Source of the DNA: Armatimonadota bacterium
Lineage (GTDB): Bacteria > Armatimonadota > Fimbriimonadia > Fimbriimonadales > Fimbriimonadaceae
Direction: 5' to 3'
Assembly: GCA_023423495.1 (NCBI GenBank)
Contig: JAFAFM010000279.1
Span: forward strand, 1 to 5,417
DNA length: 5,417 nucleotides
Made by a program: the position numbers and the translations under genes. This document shows, piece by piece, positions 1-5,149 of this stretch; position 1 is the stretch's first letter; each line of letters begins with the position of its first letter. A model generated the notes under the pieces. It was not told where the DNA came from. It made no database searches and was given only the letters and a program-made list of their open reading frames with translations.

Positions 1-119
1 ATGTTGATCAGCACTAGGGCCTGACTCTTTAAGAGCAGGATCGCCAGAACCCCGAAGCTGCTGATAAGCAGCATATTCGAAGCCAGTGCTATGGGCCGAT
101 AACGCTCGCGGAGATTCAT
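1..119 (-). CDS. N-terminal fragment of an unrecognised membrane protein (runs off the left edge)
   Basis: The frame opens with ATG at 119-117 and stays open for 39 codons to the window edge, so only the N-terminus is visible. It begins MNLRERYRP, a short basic cytoplasmic-looking stretch. A long hydrophobic segment follows at about residues 10-38 (key stretch NMLLISSFGVLAILLL), fitting one transmembrane helix or an uncleaved signal anchor with the N-terminus inside. The start is supported by a GAGGAG Shine-Dalgarno sequence at 131-136, within the last csrA codons, and by only 8 bases between the csrA stop and this ATG. The two genes are therefore probably co-transcribed and translationally coupled. 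I do not recognise the family. A sensor or chemoreceptor, a c-di-GMP enzyme or a motility-associated membrane protein would all fit such a start, but none is shown. It is not flagellin, which occupies this place in B. subtilis. Confidence 0.7.
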   Translation of the reverse strand, partial: MNLRERYRPIALASNMLLISSFGVLAILLLKSQALVLIN

Positions 120-127
120 CGCGCGGC

Positions 128-337
128 CTACTCCTCAGGAATATCCTCCAACCGGACATTGGCCGCGCCCTTGTTCTCCTCTTGAATCTGCTCGTAGATC
201 TCTTTGCGGTGAACGCTCACGTCCTTGGGCGCCTTGATGCCAAGACGCACTTGCTCGCCGCGCACCTCAAGTACGACAACTTCAATTTGATCTCCGATTA
301 CGATGCTCTGATGTAGTTTTCGAGTGAGCACCAACAT
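128..337 (-). CDS. csrA: Carbon storage regulator / translational repressor CsrA
   Basis: CsrA is a small dimeric RNA-binding protein that binds GGA motifs in hairpin loops, usually over ribosome binding sites, and blocks translation. In FliW-containing bacteria its main known target is flagellin mRNA. The 69-residue product carries the full family signature: MLVLTRK at the N-terminus with the RNA-contacting L4 and R6, SIVIGD at 11-16, QVRLGIKAP at 29-37 and VSVHRKEIY at 40-48, including the RNA-binding R44 (family numbering). A charged tail follows, ending EDIPEE. An in-frame TTG lies 9 bases upstream at 346-344. I chose the ATG at 337-335 because it yields the canonical MLVLTRK start and lies 11 bases from the GGAGG at 349-353; the TTG would sit only 2 bases from it. 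fliW lies 47 bases upstream, the usual partner arrangement, so FliW probably sequesters this CsrA. Confidence 0.97.
   Translation of the reverse strand: MLVLTRKLHQSIVIGDQIEVVVLEVRGEQVRLGIKAPKDVSVHRKEIYEQIQEENKGAANVRLEDIPEE
131..136 (-). promoter_or_regulatory. Shine-Dalgarno for the downstream membrane protein, inside the csrA end
   Basis: GAGGAG forms the last two Glu codons of csrA and lies 11 bases before the ATG at 119. This supports that start and co-translation with csrA. Confidence 0.65.
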
Positions 338-344
338 GCTCGAC

Positions 345-360
345 AAGCCCTCCGTGGCCG
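345..360 (-). promoter_or_regulatory. csrA leader hairpin with CsrA-type ANGGA loop over the Shine-Dalgarno
   Basis: Read on the minus strand, GCC (358-356) pairs with GGC (349-347), and an outer G-U pair (359/346) can extend the stem. The enclosed loop is the hexamer ACGGAG (355-350). The loop contains ANGGA, the established CsrA recognition core, and overlaps the GGAGG Shine-Dalgarno sequence of csrA (353-349). CsrA bound here would block ribosome access, giving negative autoregulation as described for CsrA in Escherichia coli. The stem is only 3-4 base pairs, so free stability is low, but many CsrA sites are similarly short. Sequence and pairing are seen directly; binding is inferred. Confidence 0.5.
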
Positions 361-384
361 GTCACGAAAAATGATGCAAGTCTG

Positions 385-843
385 TTAGGCTGCTACCTTT
401 TCCGCTGCGCGTTCGGTTATCGCGAATACCCGGTGTTTAACAGTATACGCTTCGTCCGTCAAGATCACCTGTTTTGCTTTCATGGTTGCGCCGTTAATAA
501 TGATCGGACCCAGCAAATTTGTGGTCATCTCGTCGGGTTTTCCGGGGGGGATAGACACCGTGCTGAGCAACAACTTCGGAGTTTCTTCCGTCAATTCGAG
601 TTCTTTCGCGTGCGCGTCTTCGATCTCGGGTGTGTAACCGGGAACGAGTAATTCTGGAAACGCTACTAGGAAGGACAACGAGGGTTCTTCCAAGTTTTGC
701 AACCAGCGGAACGGCGTGTTCGGCTTATGGTTTAAGAGTAGGAACTTCTTCTCGCCAGGAAATCCGATTAGGCCGTCGGAAAAAGTGATGATGTCGTCGG
801 CAGAGTATTCAACTTCGCCAAATCTAGTATTCGCTATAGTCAT
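385..843 (-). CDS. fliW: Flagellar assembly factor FliW (CsrA antagonist)
   Basis: FliW is a small cytoplasmic protein that binds either flagellin or CsrA. When the hook is complete and flagellin is exported, FliW is freed, captures CsrA and relieves repression of flagellin translation. The 152-residue product has family length and landmarks: FGEVEYSADDIITF at 8-21, GLIGFPGEKKF at 24-34, PFRWLQNLEEPSLSFLV at 44-60, TTNLLGPIIING at 107-118, the KQVIL strand at 124-128 and the YTVKH end of the fold at 133-137. It starts 8 bases after the flgL stop. No good Shine-Dalgarno sequence sits at normal distance; the nearest purine run is AAGG at 856-859, 12 bases before the ATG. Translation may therefore depend on ribosomes finishing flgL, linking FliW supply to FlgL synthesis. 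csrA follows after 47 bases. Confidence 0.97.
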   Translation of the reverse strand: MTIANTRFGEVEYSADDIITFSDGLIGFPGEKKFLLLNHKPNTPFRWLQNLEEPSLSFLVAFPELLVPGYTPEIEDAHAKELELTEETPKLLLSTVSIPPGKPDEMTTNLLGPIIINGATMKAKQVILTDEAYTVKHRVFAITERAAEKVAA

Positions 844-851
844 TAGGATGT

Positions 852-1736
852 TTAACCTTGTATGAAGTCCATCAGGCTTAGTTGGTAGCCCTGACTGGCT
901 ACCCTCAGAGCCGCTTCATACGCGGTCTGCGCCAATTGGTAGTTCATGATCGCTGTGGTGACATCGACATCCTCTATGTCTGATATCCCCGCGGTTAGGT
1001 CGTCCACCCTCCTGGTGTACTGTTCGCTATAGTCCTGAACCTGCCGAAGTTTGACGCCAACGGCGCCGCGCTCAGAGCTGATGGAGTTCAGGGCAGCTTG
1101 CATATCGTTGATGCTGGTCCCGCTAATCGCCCCCACATTTCCACCCAAAAGGTTGTTCTTAAGGGTTTCCAGCGAGTTATAGATGTTCGAGAACAGAGGT
1201 TCGGAAATTGTATTGACTTGGATAGTCTCGGAAGGACTGGCTTCCACTAAAACCGGATTGGTGTCACCGGAAAAGGTGATGCCAGAGCCGGAGGCACTGT
1301 ATGGAGCAGATCCATTGTCTTGGCCAGCGAAGATGTATTGCCCCGATGGGCCCCGAGAGTTTCCGATTTGCACGAGGCGGGCTTGAATATCGGAAATCTC
1401 TTGAGCCATCGCGTTCCTGCCCGCTTGGTCTGTGGATGTGTTCGCACCCTGTACCGCCAACGTGTAGGCTCGTTTGATTCCATTGTGGAGACTGGAAAGC
1501 GCTTCTTCGCTATAGCCCAGAATGCCCTTCGCAGATGTTATATTGCTCTCGTACTGATCGGTGGCCGCCCGATAGCTCCTCAGGGTTAGCGTTCTGGTCG
1601 AGCCTAACGGGTTATCGCTCGGTTTGAGAAGTTGCTTACCCGTGCTTACCTGCTTTCCGGCTTTGGCCAAGCGATCGTTGGCCAATCGGATGTCTCCGGC
1701 GTAAGTTTCAAATTGGTAGGCAGTGCTGATTCTCAT
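852..1736 (-). CDS. flgL: Flagellar hook-filament junction protein FlgL (HAP3)
   Basis: FlgL forms the second ring of the hook-filament junction, between FlgK and the first flagellin layer, and is exported through the flagellar type III apparatus. The 294-residue product resembles flagellin at both ends. The N-terminal D0/D1 part begins MRISTAYQFETY and continues with RLAKAGKQVSTGKQLLKPSDNPLGSTRTL (about 22-50), the typical flagellin-like helix, turn and DNP motif. GQYIFAGQ at 132-139 matches the flagellin YxFxG region. The C-terminal helix from about 245 includes DVTTAIMNYQLAQTAYEAAL (258-277), followed by the terminal SLMDFIQG. The small middle domain is about 145-215. Length is slightly below the E. 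coli protein (317). It follows flgK by 9 bases, with a modest AAGG Shine-Dalgarno sequence overlapping the flgK stop. It contains no cysteine, as is usual for axial proteins. Confidence 0.96.
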   Translation of the reverse strand: MRISTAYQFETYAGDIRLANDRLAKAGKQVSTGKQLLKPSDNPLGSTRTLTLRSYRAATDQYESNITSAKGILGYSEEALSSLHNGIKRAYTLAVQGANTSTDQAGRNAMAQEISDIQARLVQIGNSRGPSGQYIFAGQDNGSAPYSASGSGITFSGDTNPVLVEASPSETIQVNTISEPLFSNIYNSLETLKNNLLGGNVGAISGTSINDMQAALNSISSERGAVGVKLRQVQDYSEQYTRRVDDLTAGISDIEDVDVTTAIMNYQLAQTAYEAALRVASQGYQLSLMDFIQG

Positions 1737-1745
1737 GGATCGACC

Positions 1746-3125
1746 TTAGCGACGAATCATGTTTAGTAAATCTTCGGTTGTTTGATCGAAAATGGTGAGT
1801 GCTTTGGCGGCAGCTTGATAGCTTCTTTGGAACCGCAGCATATTGGCCATCTCATCATCGAGCGAAACGCCGCTCACGGCCTGAATCTGAGCCTCGATCT
1901 GCTCGTTCATCGCTGCTTGCGTATTGACTTGGGCCGTCCAATACTCGGCCCGCCGGCCAATGTCCCCTACCATGTCTTGGAAGAAGCTGGAGAAGGTCCG
2001 ATTCCCGAGTGCGGCTTGGGCCTGATCCCGTAGTCGACTTAAAGCCAATGCCAAGCCGCCGTCGCCTGGAGCACCCGAAACGCTGCTCGCGATCGCTCTT
2101 GGATCTGCGGCGACCGCCGGGTCGAGGGCAAAGTCGATCGCTCCCGACTGTGGAACGGAGTCGTTAAAGAATCCAACGCCGGTGGCTCCCAGCGGGTTGG
2201 TACCGGTGGCATGGACGGTGTTGACCTGCGTGCGAAGGTTATTTGCCAGGTCGTCCAGACTTGACTGATAGATCTTGATCTGCTCAGCGGTCTCGAAGAG
2301 CGCACGAAGTTTTCCGCTTCGAACGTCGAACGTGCCAGAGCCATCGGAAATCGTATTGGCCGCTGTATCGAAAGTCATCGGCGTTGGAATCGCGCCAGCG
2401 CTGTCCACCAGCGTCAACTGATTCATGAACACATTGACCGTGCCATCCGGCTGCTCGTACGTGTGGATGTCCACCAGTTGGCCCAAGTCACGTATGGCCT
2501 GATCCCGAAGATCTTGAAGATCATTGGGTCTCATGCCCTCGGCCTGCTTTTGCCGGATTTGCCCGTTCAAGTCGGCAATTTGATCTGACAGATTCTGAAC
2601 CTGCTGCAGGGTGGACGTGACTGAAGTTTCGGCGAAGCTGAGGTGGTCGGACAATGCCTGATACGTTGTTCGGACTCTCATGGCGAGCGTTTCGCCAGCT
2701 TGTTGGACCTGCATCCGAGTTCCCGGCTCATTTGGATTGGATGCCAATGCTGACCAAGCATTAAAGAACTTGTCCATTGCATCCGCAATTCCGCTTCCGC
2801 CCGGCTCTAGAAAGAGTCCTTCGATGTTCCGAAGGCTGTCCGCCATTTCGAGAAACTTTCCGGTGTCACCGGTGGCTTGAAGGCGTCGCTGCTCCAAGAA
2901 CGCGTCCCGAATTCGATTCACCGACGAAACGGACATTCCGTTGCCCAGTGAGTGCGTGCCAGCGCTCCAGAATCGATTGGGATCGTTTTGCTTGAACTCA
3001 ATCGTCTGGCGGGTGTATCCAACGGTGTTGACATTGGAGATGTTGTGCCCAGTGACATCCAGGGCTCGCTGGAATGCCCGTAGAGCATTCGAAGCCATGT
3101 TGATGCCGTGAAAAGTTCCTGCCAT
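1746..3125 (-). CDS. flgK: Flagellar hook-associated protein FlgK (HAP1)
   Basis: FlgK is the first hook-filament junction protein, polymerising on the hook tip below FlgL after export with its chaperone FlgN. The 459-residue product has the diagnostic axial-protein N-terminus (GTFHGINMASNALRAFQRAL, then DVTGHNISNVNTVGYTRQ at 23-40, the rod/hook signature). The FlgK-specific D1 follows, with DAFLEQRRLQ at 74-83, the FNAWSALASNPNEPGTR stretch at 121-137 and the coiled LQQVQNLSDQIADLNGQI region at 173-190. The C-terminal helix, with SLDDEMANMLRFQRSYQAAAKAL (421-443) and TTEDLLNMI, is also typical. The variable outer part (about 225-370) is smaller than in E. coli FlgK (547 residues), consistent with reduced D2/D3 domains. 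GGAG lies 7 bases before the ATG in the 13-base gap after flgN. No cysteine is present. Confidence 0.97.
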   Translation of the reverse strand: MAGTFHGINMASNALRAFQRALDVTGHNISNVNTVGYTRQTIEFKQNDPNRFWSAGTHSLGNGMSVSSVNRIRDAFLEQRRLQATGDTGKFLEMADSLRNIEGLFLEPGGSGIADAMDKFFNAWSALASNPNEPGTRMQVQQAGETLAMRVRTTYQALSDHLSFAETSVTSTLQQVQNLSDQIADLNGQIRQKQAEGMRPNDLQDLRDQAIRDLGQLVDIHTYEQPDGTVNVFMNQLTLVDSAGAIPTPMTFDTAANTISDGSGTFDVRSGKLRALFETAEQIKIYQSSLDDLANNLRTQVNTVHATGTNPLGATGVGFFNDSVPQSGAIDFALDPAVAADPRAIASSVSGAPGDGGLALALSRLRDQAQAALGNRTFSSFFQDMVGDIGRRAEYWTAQVNTQAAMNEQIEAQIQAVSGVSLDDEMANMLRFQRSYQAAAKALTIFDQTTEDLLNMIRR

Positions 3126-3138
3126 AGTCAGTCTCCGA

Positions 3139-3609
3139 TCAGGCGGCCTGGTCCACCAAAATGGATTCGGCTTGAGTGCCTGAGAAAGGACCTGCAGCTT
3201 GGACCGCCGCCTTGGCCACCAAGGTCATCGAGCCATTGATGTAGGTCATCTCATTCTCGATGAGTTGCCGGTTTTTTTCGAGCACGTGTTGGACATTTCG
3301 AGCTGCGACCGTTACGCGGTTACCAAGACCCTGCAGGTTCTGTGCTTCGGCTTTTTCAAGCACGCTTACCAAGCCTCGAAGGCTGGGTTCGACCCCAAAC
3401 TCTTCGGCCAGCTTTTTGGCGAGCGTCACAGCCTGAATGTCCAACTCTCGAAGCTTGGCCATATGCTGGTCGAGCTCGGGTTGAATGCGTTCCACTCGGG
3501 CAACATCTCGCAGCGTGAGGGCTGCAGTCTGCTCATACATCGATCGCAGGAGCCGCTCAGATGTGCCGAGCCAGTCCCACCATAACTGTTGAAGTTCTCT
3601 TGTTCTCAT
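3139..3609 (-). CDS. flgN: Flagellar export chaperone FlgN
   Basis: FlgN is a cytoplasmic helical chaperone that binds the C-termini of FlgK and FlgL, keeps them from aggregating and delivers them to the export gate. The 156-residue product is mostly predicted helix with heptad-like spacing. It starts RELQQLWWDWLGTSERLL. A middle section around RIQPELDQHMAKLRELDIQ (41-59) matches the FlgN hinge region. Near the C-terminus, VLEKNRQLIENEMTYINGSM (108-127) is the family's most recognisable part, followed by a disordered Ala/Gly/Ser-rich tail. Primary sequence conservation in this family is low, so the call also rests on its position directly upstream of its two clients, flgK and flgL. Its ATG overlaps the flgJ stop by ATGA, and a strong GGAGG lies 5 bases before it, so it should be translated efficiently. 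Confidence 0.9.
   Translation of the reverse strand: MRTRELQQLWWDWLGTSERLLRSMYEQTAALTLRDVARVERIQPELDQHMAKLRELDIQAVTLAKKLAEEFGVEPSLRGLVSVLEKAEAQNLQGLGNRVTVAARNVQHVLEKNRQLIENEMTYINGSMTLVAKAAVQAAGPFSGTQAESILVDQAA
3606..3609 (-). other. ATGA stop-start overlap between flgJ and flgN
   Basis: The flgJ TGA (3608-3606) and the flgN ATG (3609-3607) overlap by four bases, so the rod-binding protein and the chaperone are translated from one message with coupled initiation. Confidence 0.9.
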
Positions 3610-3929
3610 TTATTCCTCCGAATTTCCTGACTTGTGATTCGCTCCACTACTCGCGGGGCAAACTGCTTGTAAAGCAGATCTCCCATGCCCAGAGCGTTGG
3701 ATTTCGCGGCGGCGTTCGCCATTGCTTCATCAAACATATCGTTGTAAATCTCCTTCCCGAACGATTGGCCAAACTGCGTCTCCTTGACTGTTGAGCGCAT
3801 TTGGCTGAACAGCTTCTTCAGGAAAATGGCTTCGAACCCGTCGGTAGCCTTCTTGAGTTTCTGAAGCTCAACCTCAGCTTTGGAGCCGATCTGAACCGCC
3901 CGACCAATGTTCTGAAAATCTATGCTCAT
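3606..3929 (-). CDS. flgJ: FlgJ-type rod-binding protein, lacking a muramidase domain
   Basis: The 107-residue product corresponds to the N-terminal rod-binding domain of FlgJ, which acts in the periplasm as a scaffold for rod assembly. Landmarks are LKKATDGFEAIFLKKLFSQMR at about 25-45, matching the family pattern of a hydrophobic helix ending in MR, and YNDMFDEAMANAAAKSNALG at 62-81 followed by MGDLLYKQ, equivalent to the YxxMxDxxxAxxxAxxxGLGLAxxMxKQ block. E. coli FlgJ (313 residues) carries a second, C-terminal peptidoglycan hydrolase domain. It is absent here, and no leftover sequence for it exists because flgN starts inside the stop codon. Single-domain FlgJ is common outside the beta- and gammaproteobacteria, so the wall-opening enzyme is probably encoded elsewhere. 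The start overlaps the flgI stop (ATGA), implying coupling. Confidence 0.93.
   Translation of the reverse strand: MSIDFQNIGRAVQIGSKAEVELQKLKKATDGFEAIFLKKLFSQMRSTVKETQFGQSFGKEIYNDMFDEAMANAAAKSNALGMGDLLYKQFAPRVVERITSQEIRRNK
3615..3619 (-). promoter_or_regulatory. Strong Shine-Dalgarno for flgN inside the flgJ coding end
   Basis: The minus strand reads CGGAGGAATAAATGA, giving GGAGG five bases before the flgN ATG. The same bases encode the last residues of FlgJ (Arg-Arg-Asn-Lys-stop). This is among the best ribosome binding sites in the window and confirms the ATG at 3609 as the flgN start. Confidence 0.85.
3926..3929 (-). other. ATGA stop-start overlap between flgI and flgJ
   Basis: The flgI TGA (3928-3926) and the flgJ ATG (3929-3927) share bases, a standard sign of translational coupling. 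A weak AAGG lies 11 bases upstream (3942-3945), so reinitiation by ribosomes leaving flgI probably matters. Confidence 0.9.
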
Positions 3930-5137
3930 TGCGAGATGATCCTTGCCTTGAGGGCTCCCTGGGTACGCAGGGCCCGCAGGATGGAAATGATGTCTTTTGG
4001 CTTCAATTGAAGCGCTTGGAACATCTTTGCGAGATCCTGGACCGTGGTGTTGGGAGCCAAGGTTGCCACTTGGGCATTCTTCTCGTCGACGGTGATATTG
4101 GAGTTGGGGACAATTACCGTTTGCCCCTTTGAAAAAGGGTTCGGCTGGCTGACATCGAAGATCGTGTCGATCCGGACGTTGAGGCTTCCCTGGGCGATGG
4201 CCGCGGGACCAACTTTTACATTGGCACCAAAGACGATCGTCCCGGTCTTCTCGTCGATCACGATTGTGGCTTGGGCGTCGCTCATAACCTTGACTGTCTC
4301 GACCATGCTCATTGCTTGTACAGGAGACATTCCGGTCGGCAACGTCATGGAGATCGTTCCCGCGTTTTCCGCGTGAGCTAGGAATTGCGGATAAGCCGCC
4401 TTAAGCTCGTCCACGACACGTTGGGCGGTTGTGATGTCGGGATCATCGAGGTCCAGGTACATCCGGTTGTCGAACACAAACTTTGCGGGCAGGGATTTCT
4501 CGACAATCGCTCCACTCGGGATCGTGCCAGCAGTGACGTGGCCCTTCGAAGATGAACTTCCCCCTGCGCTTACGTCGTAGCCACCGACCGTGACTTGTCC
4601 CTGTGCAGCCGCATAGACGGTCTCTTTGTCGCCCACGAGGTACATGAACGACTGGACCAACGTGCCCCCGACGAGGCTCTTAGCGTCGCCGATCGTTTCC
4701 ACATTGATGTCGAGATACTGTCCGCTGGTGGCGAACGGCGGAAGTTCTGCCGTGATCATCACCGCCGCGACGTTCTTGTTATCGACCTCTTTCGGCTCGA
4801 CCTTGATTCCCATGTCGCGGAAATAGTTGGCGAAGAGTTCTCGCGTAATGACCGACTTCTTAGAGTCTCCCGTACCGGCCAAGCCGGTAACCAAGCCGAT
4901 GCCTCGGAGCTGTTGAGCCCTGATCCCGCGAAAGCGGGCAATATCCTTGAGCCGCACGGCAATTCCATTCAACTCGCCATCGATGATTCGCTGCTGCTTG
5001 TTAGCGATATCCTCTTTGTTCACCTCAGCCGGTTTGGTGGCCTTGGTTTCCCCCTGCTTGCCGGCAGGTTGGCCTTGGGCCCCGGCGATGAGGGTTAGGC
5101 TGAAGATTGTCGCGACCGTGATTATCTTGAAAGTCAT
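3926..5137 (-). CDS. flgI: Flagellar P-ring protein FlgI precursor
   Basis: FlgI is a periplasmic protein exported by Sec that forms the P-ring around the rod in the peptidoglycan layer. The 403-residue precursor begins MTFKIITVATIFSLTLIAGA, a clear signal peptide with likely cleavage after AGA (residue 20). A charged segment (about 21-60) precedes the conserved core: RLKDIARFRGIRAQQLRGIGLVTGLAGTGDS (62-92), the family's N-terminal block. IPSGAIVEKSLP (206-217) and RIDTIFDVSQPNPFSKGQTVIVPNSNI (322-348) follow, and the end is LQLKPKDIISILRALRTQGALKARI (376-400). The frame is open further upstream to 5242. I chose 5137 because it begins the signal peptide, has AGGAG 7 bases before the ATG and follows the flgH stop directly. 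It lacks the cysteine pair of the enteric protein. Confidence 0.97.
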   Translation of the reverse strand: MTFKIITVATIFSLTLIAGAQGQPAGKQGETKATKPAEVNKEDIANKQQRIIDGELNGIAVRLKDIARFRGIRAQQLRGIGLVTGLAGTGDSKKSVITRELFANYFRDMGIKVEPKEVDNKNVAAVMITAELPPFATSGQYLDINVETIGDAKSLVGGTLVQSFMYLVGDKETVYAAAQGQVTVGGYDVSAGGSSSSKGHVTAGTIPSGAIVEKSLPAKFVFDNRMYLDLDDPDITTAQRVVDELKAAYPQFLAHAENAGTISMTLPTGMSPVQAMSMVETVKVMSDAQATIVIDEKTGTIVFGANVKVGPAAIAQGSLNVRIDTIFDVSQPNPFSKGQTVIVPNSNITVDEKNAQVATLAPNTTVQDLAKMFQALQLKPKDIISILRALRTQGALKARIISQ

Positions 5138-5144
5138 GATTCTT

Positions 5145-5149
5145 CTCCT
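5145..5149 (-). promoter_or_regulatory. Shine-Dalgarno deciding the flgI start, overlapping the flgH stop
   Basis: The minus strand reads TAGGAGAAGAATCATG. AGGAG overlaps the flgH TAG stop and leaves 8 bases to the flgI ATG. This, plus the signal peptide that follows, excludes the longer in-frame reading that begins inside flgH. Confidence 0.85.

Noticed and set aside
57..72. Inverted repeat GCTGCT-GATA-AGCAGC near the left edge.
   Set aside because: It lies in the transmembrane codons of the membrane protein (Leu-Leu-Ile-Ser-Ser region), with no flanking signal; treated as chance.
95..102. GCCGATAA on the plus strand, identical to the sigma-28 (FliA) -10 consensus.
   Set aside because: The expected TAAA element 15 bases upstream is absent (TTCG at 76-79), and it would drive transcription antisense to csrA. 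It also lies within the membrane-protein codons for Arg-Tyr-Arg-Pro, so it is most likely chance.
338..346. TTG start for csrA giving a 72-residue product beginning MSSMLVLT.
   Set aside because: The Shine-Dalgarno would be only 2 bases away and the CsrA family starts at MLVLTRK; the ATG at 337 is preferred.
4125..4139. Inverted repeat CCCTTT-GAA-AAAGGG inside flgI.
   Set aside because: It lies within the conserved NPFSKGQ codons, is only 6 base pairs and has no terminator-like tail in the direction of transcription.
4873..4889. Perfect 7-base inverted repeat TACCGGC-CAA-GCCGGTA inside flgI.
   Set aside because: It falls in the codons of the conserved GLVTGLAGTGD motif and has no following T run, so it is explained by the protein sequence and not by a terminator.
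4595..5098. Open plus-strand frame of 167 codons antisense to flgI.
   Set aside because: No recognisable domain or supporting context, and the opposite strand encodes a full conserved FlgI; it is a shadow of that gene.
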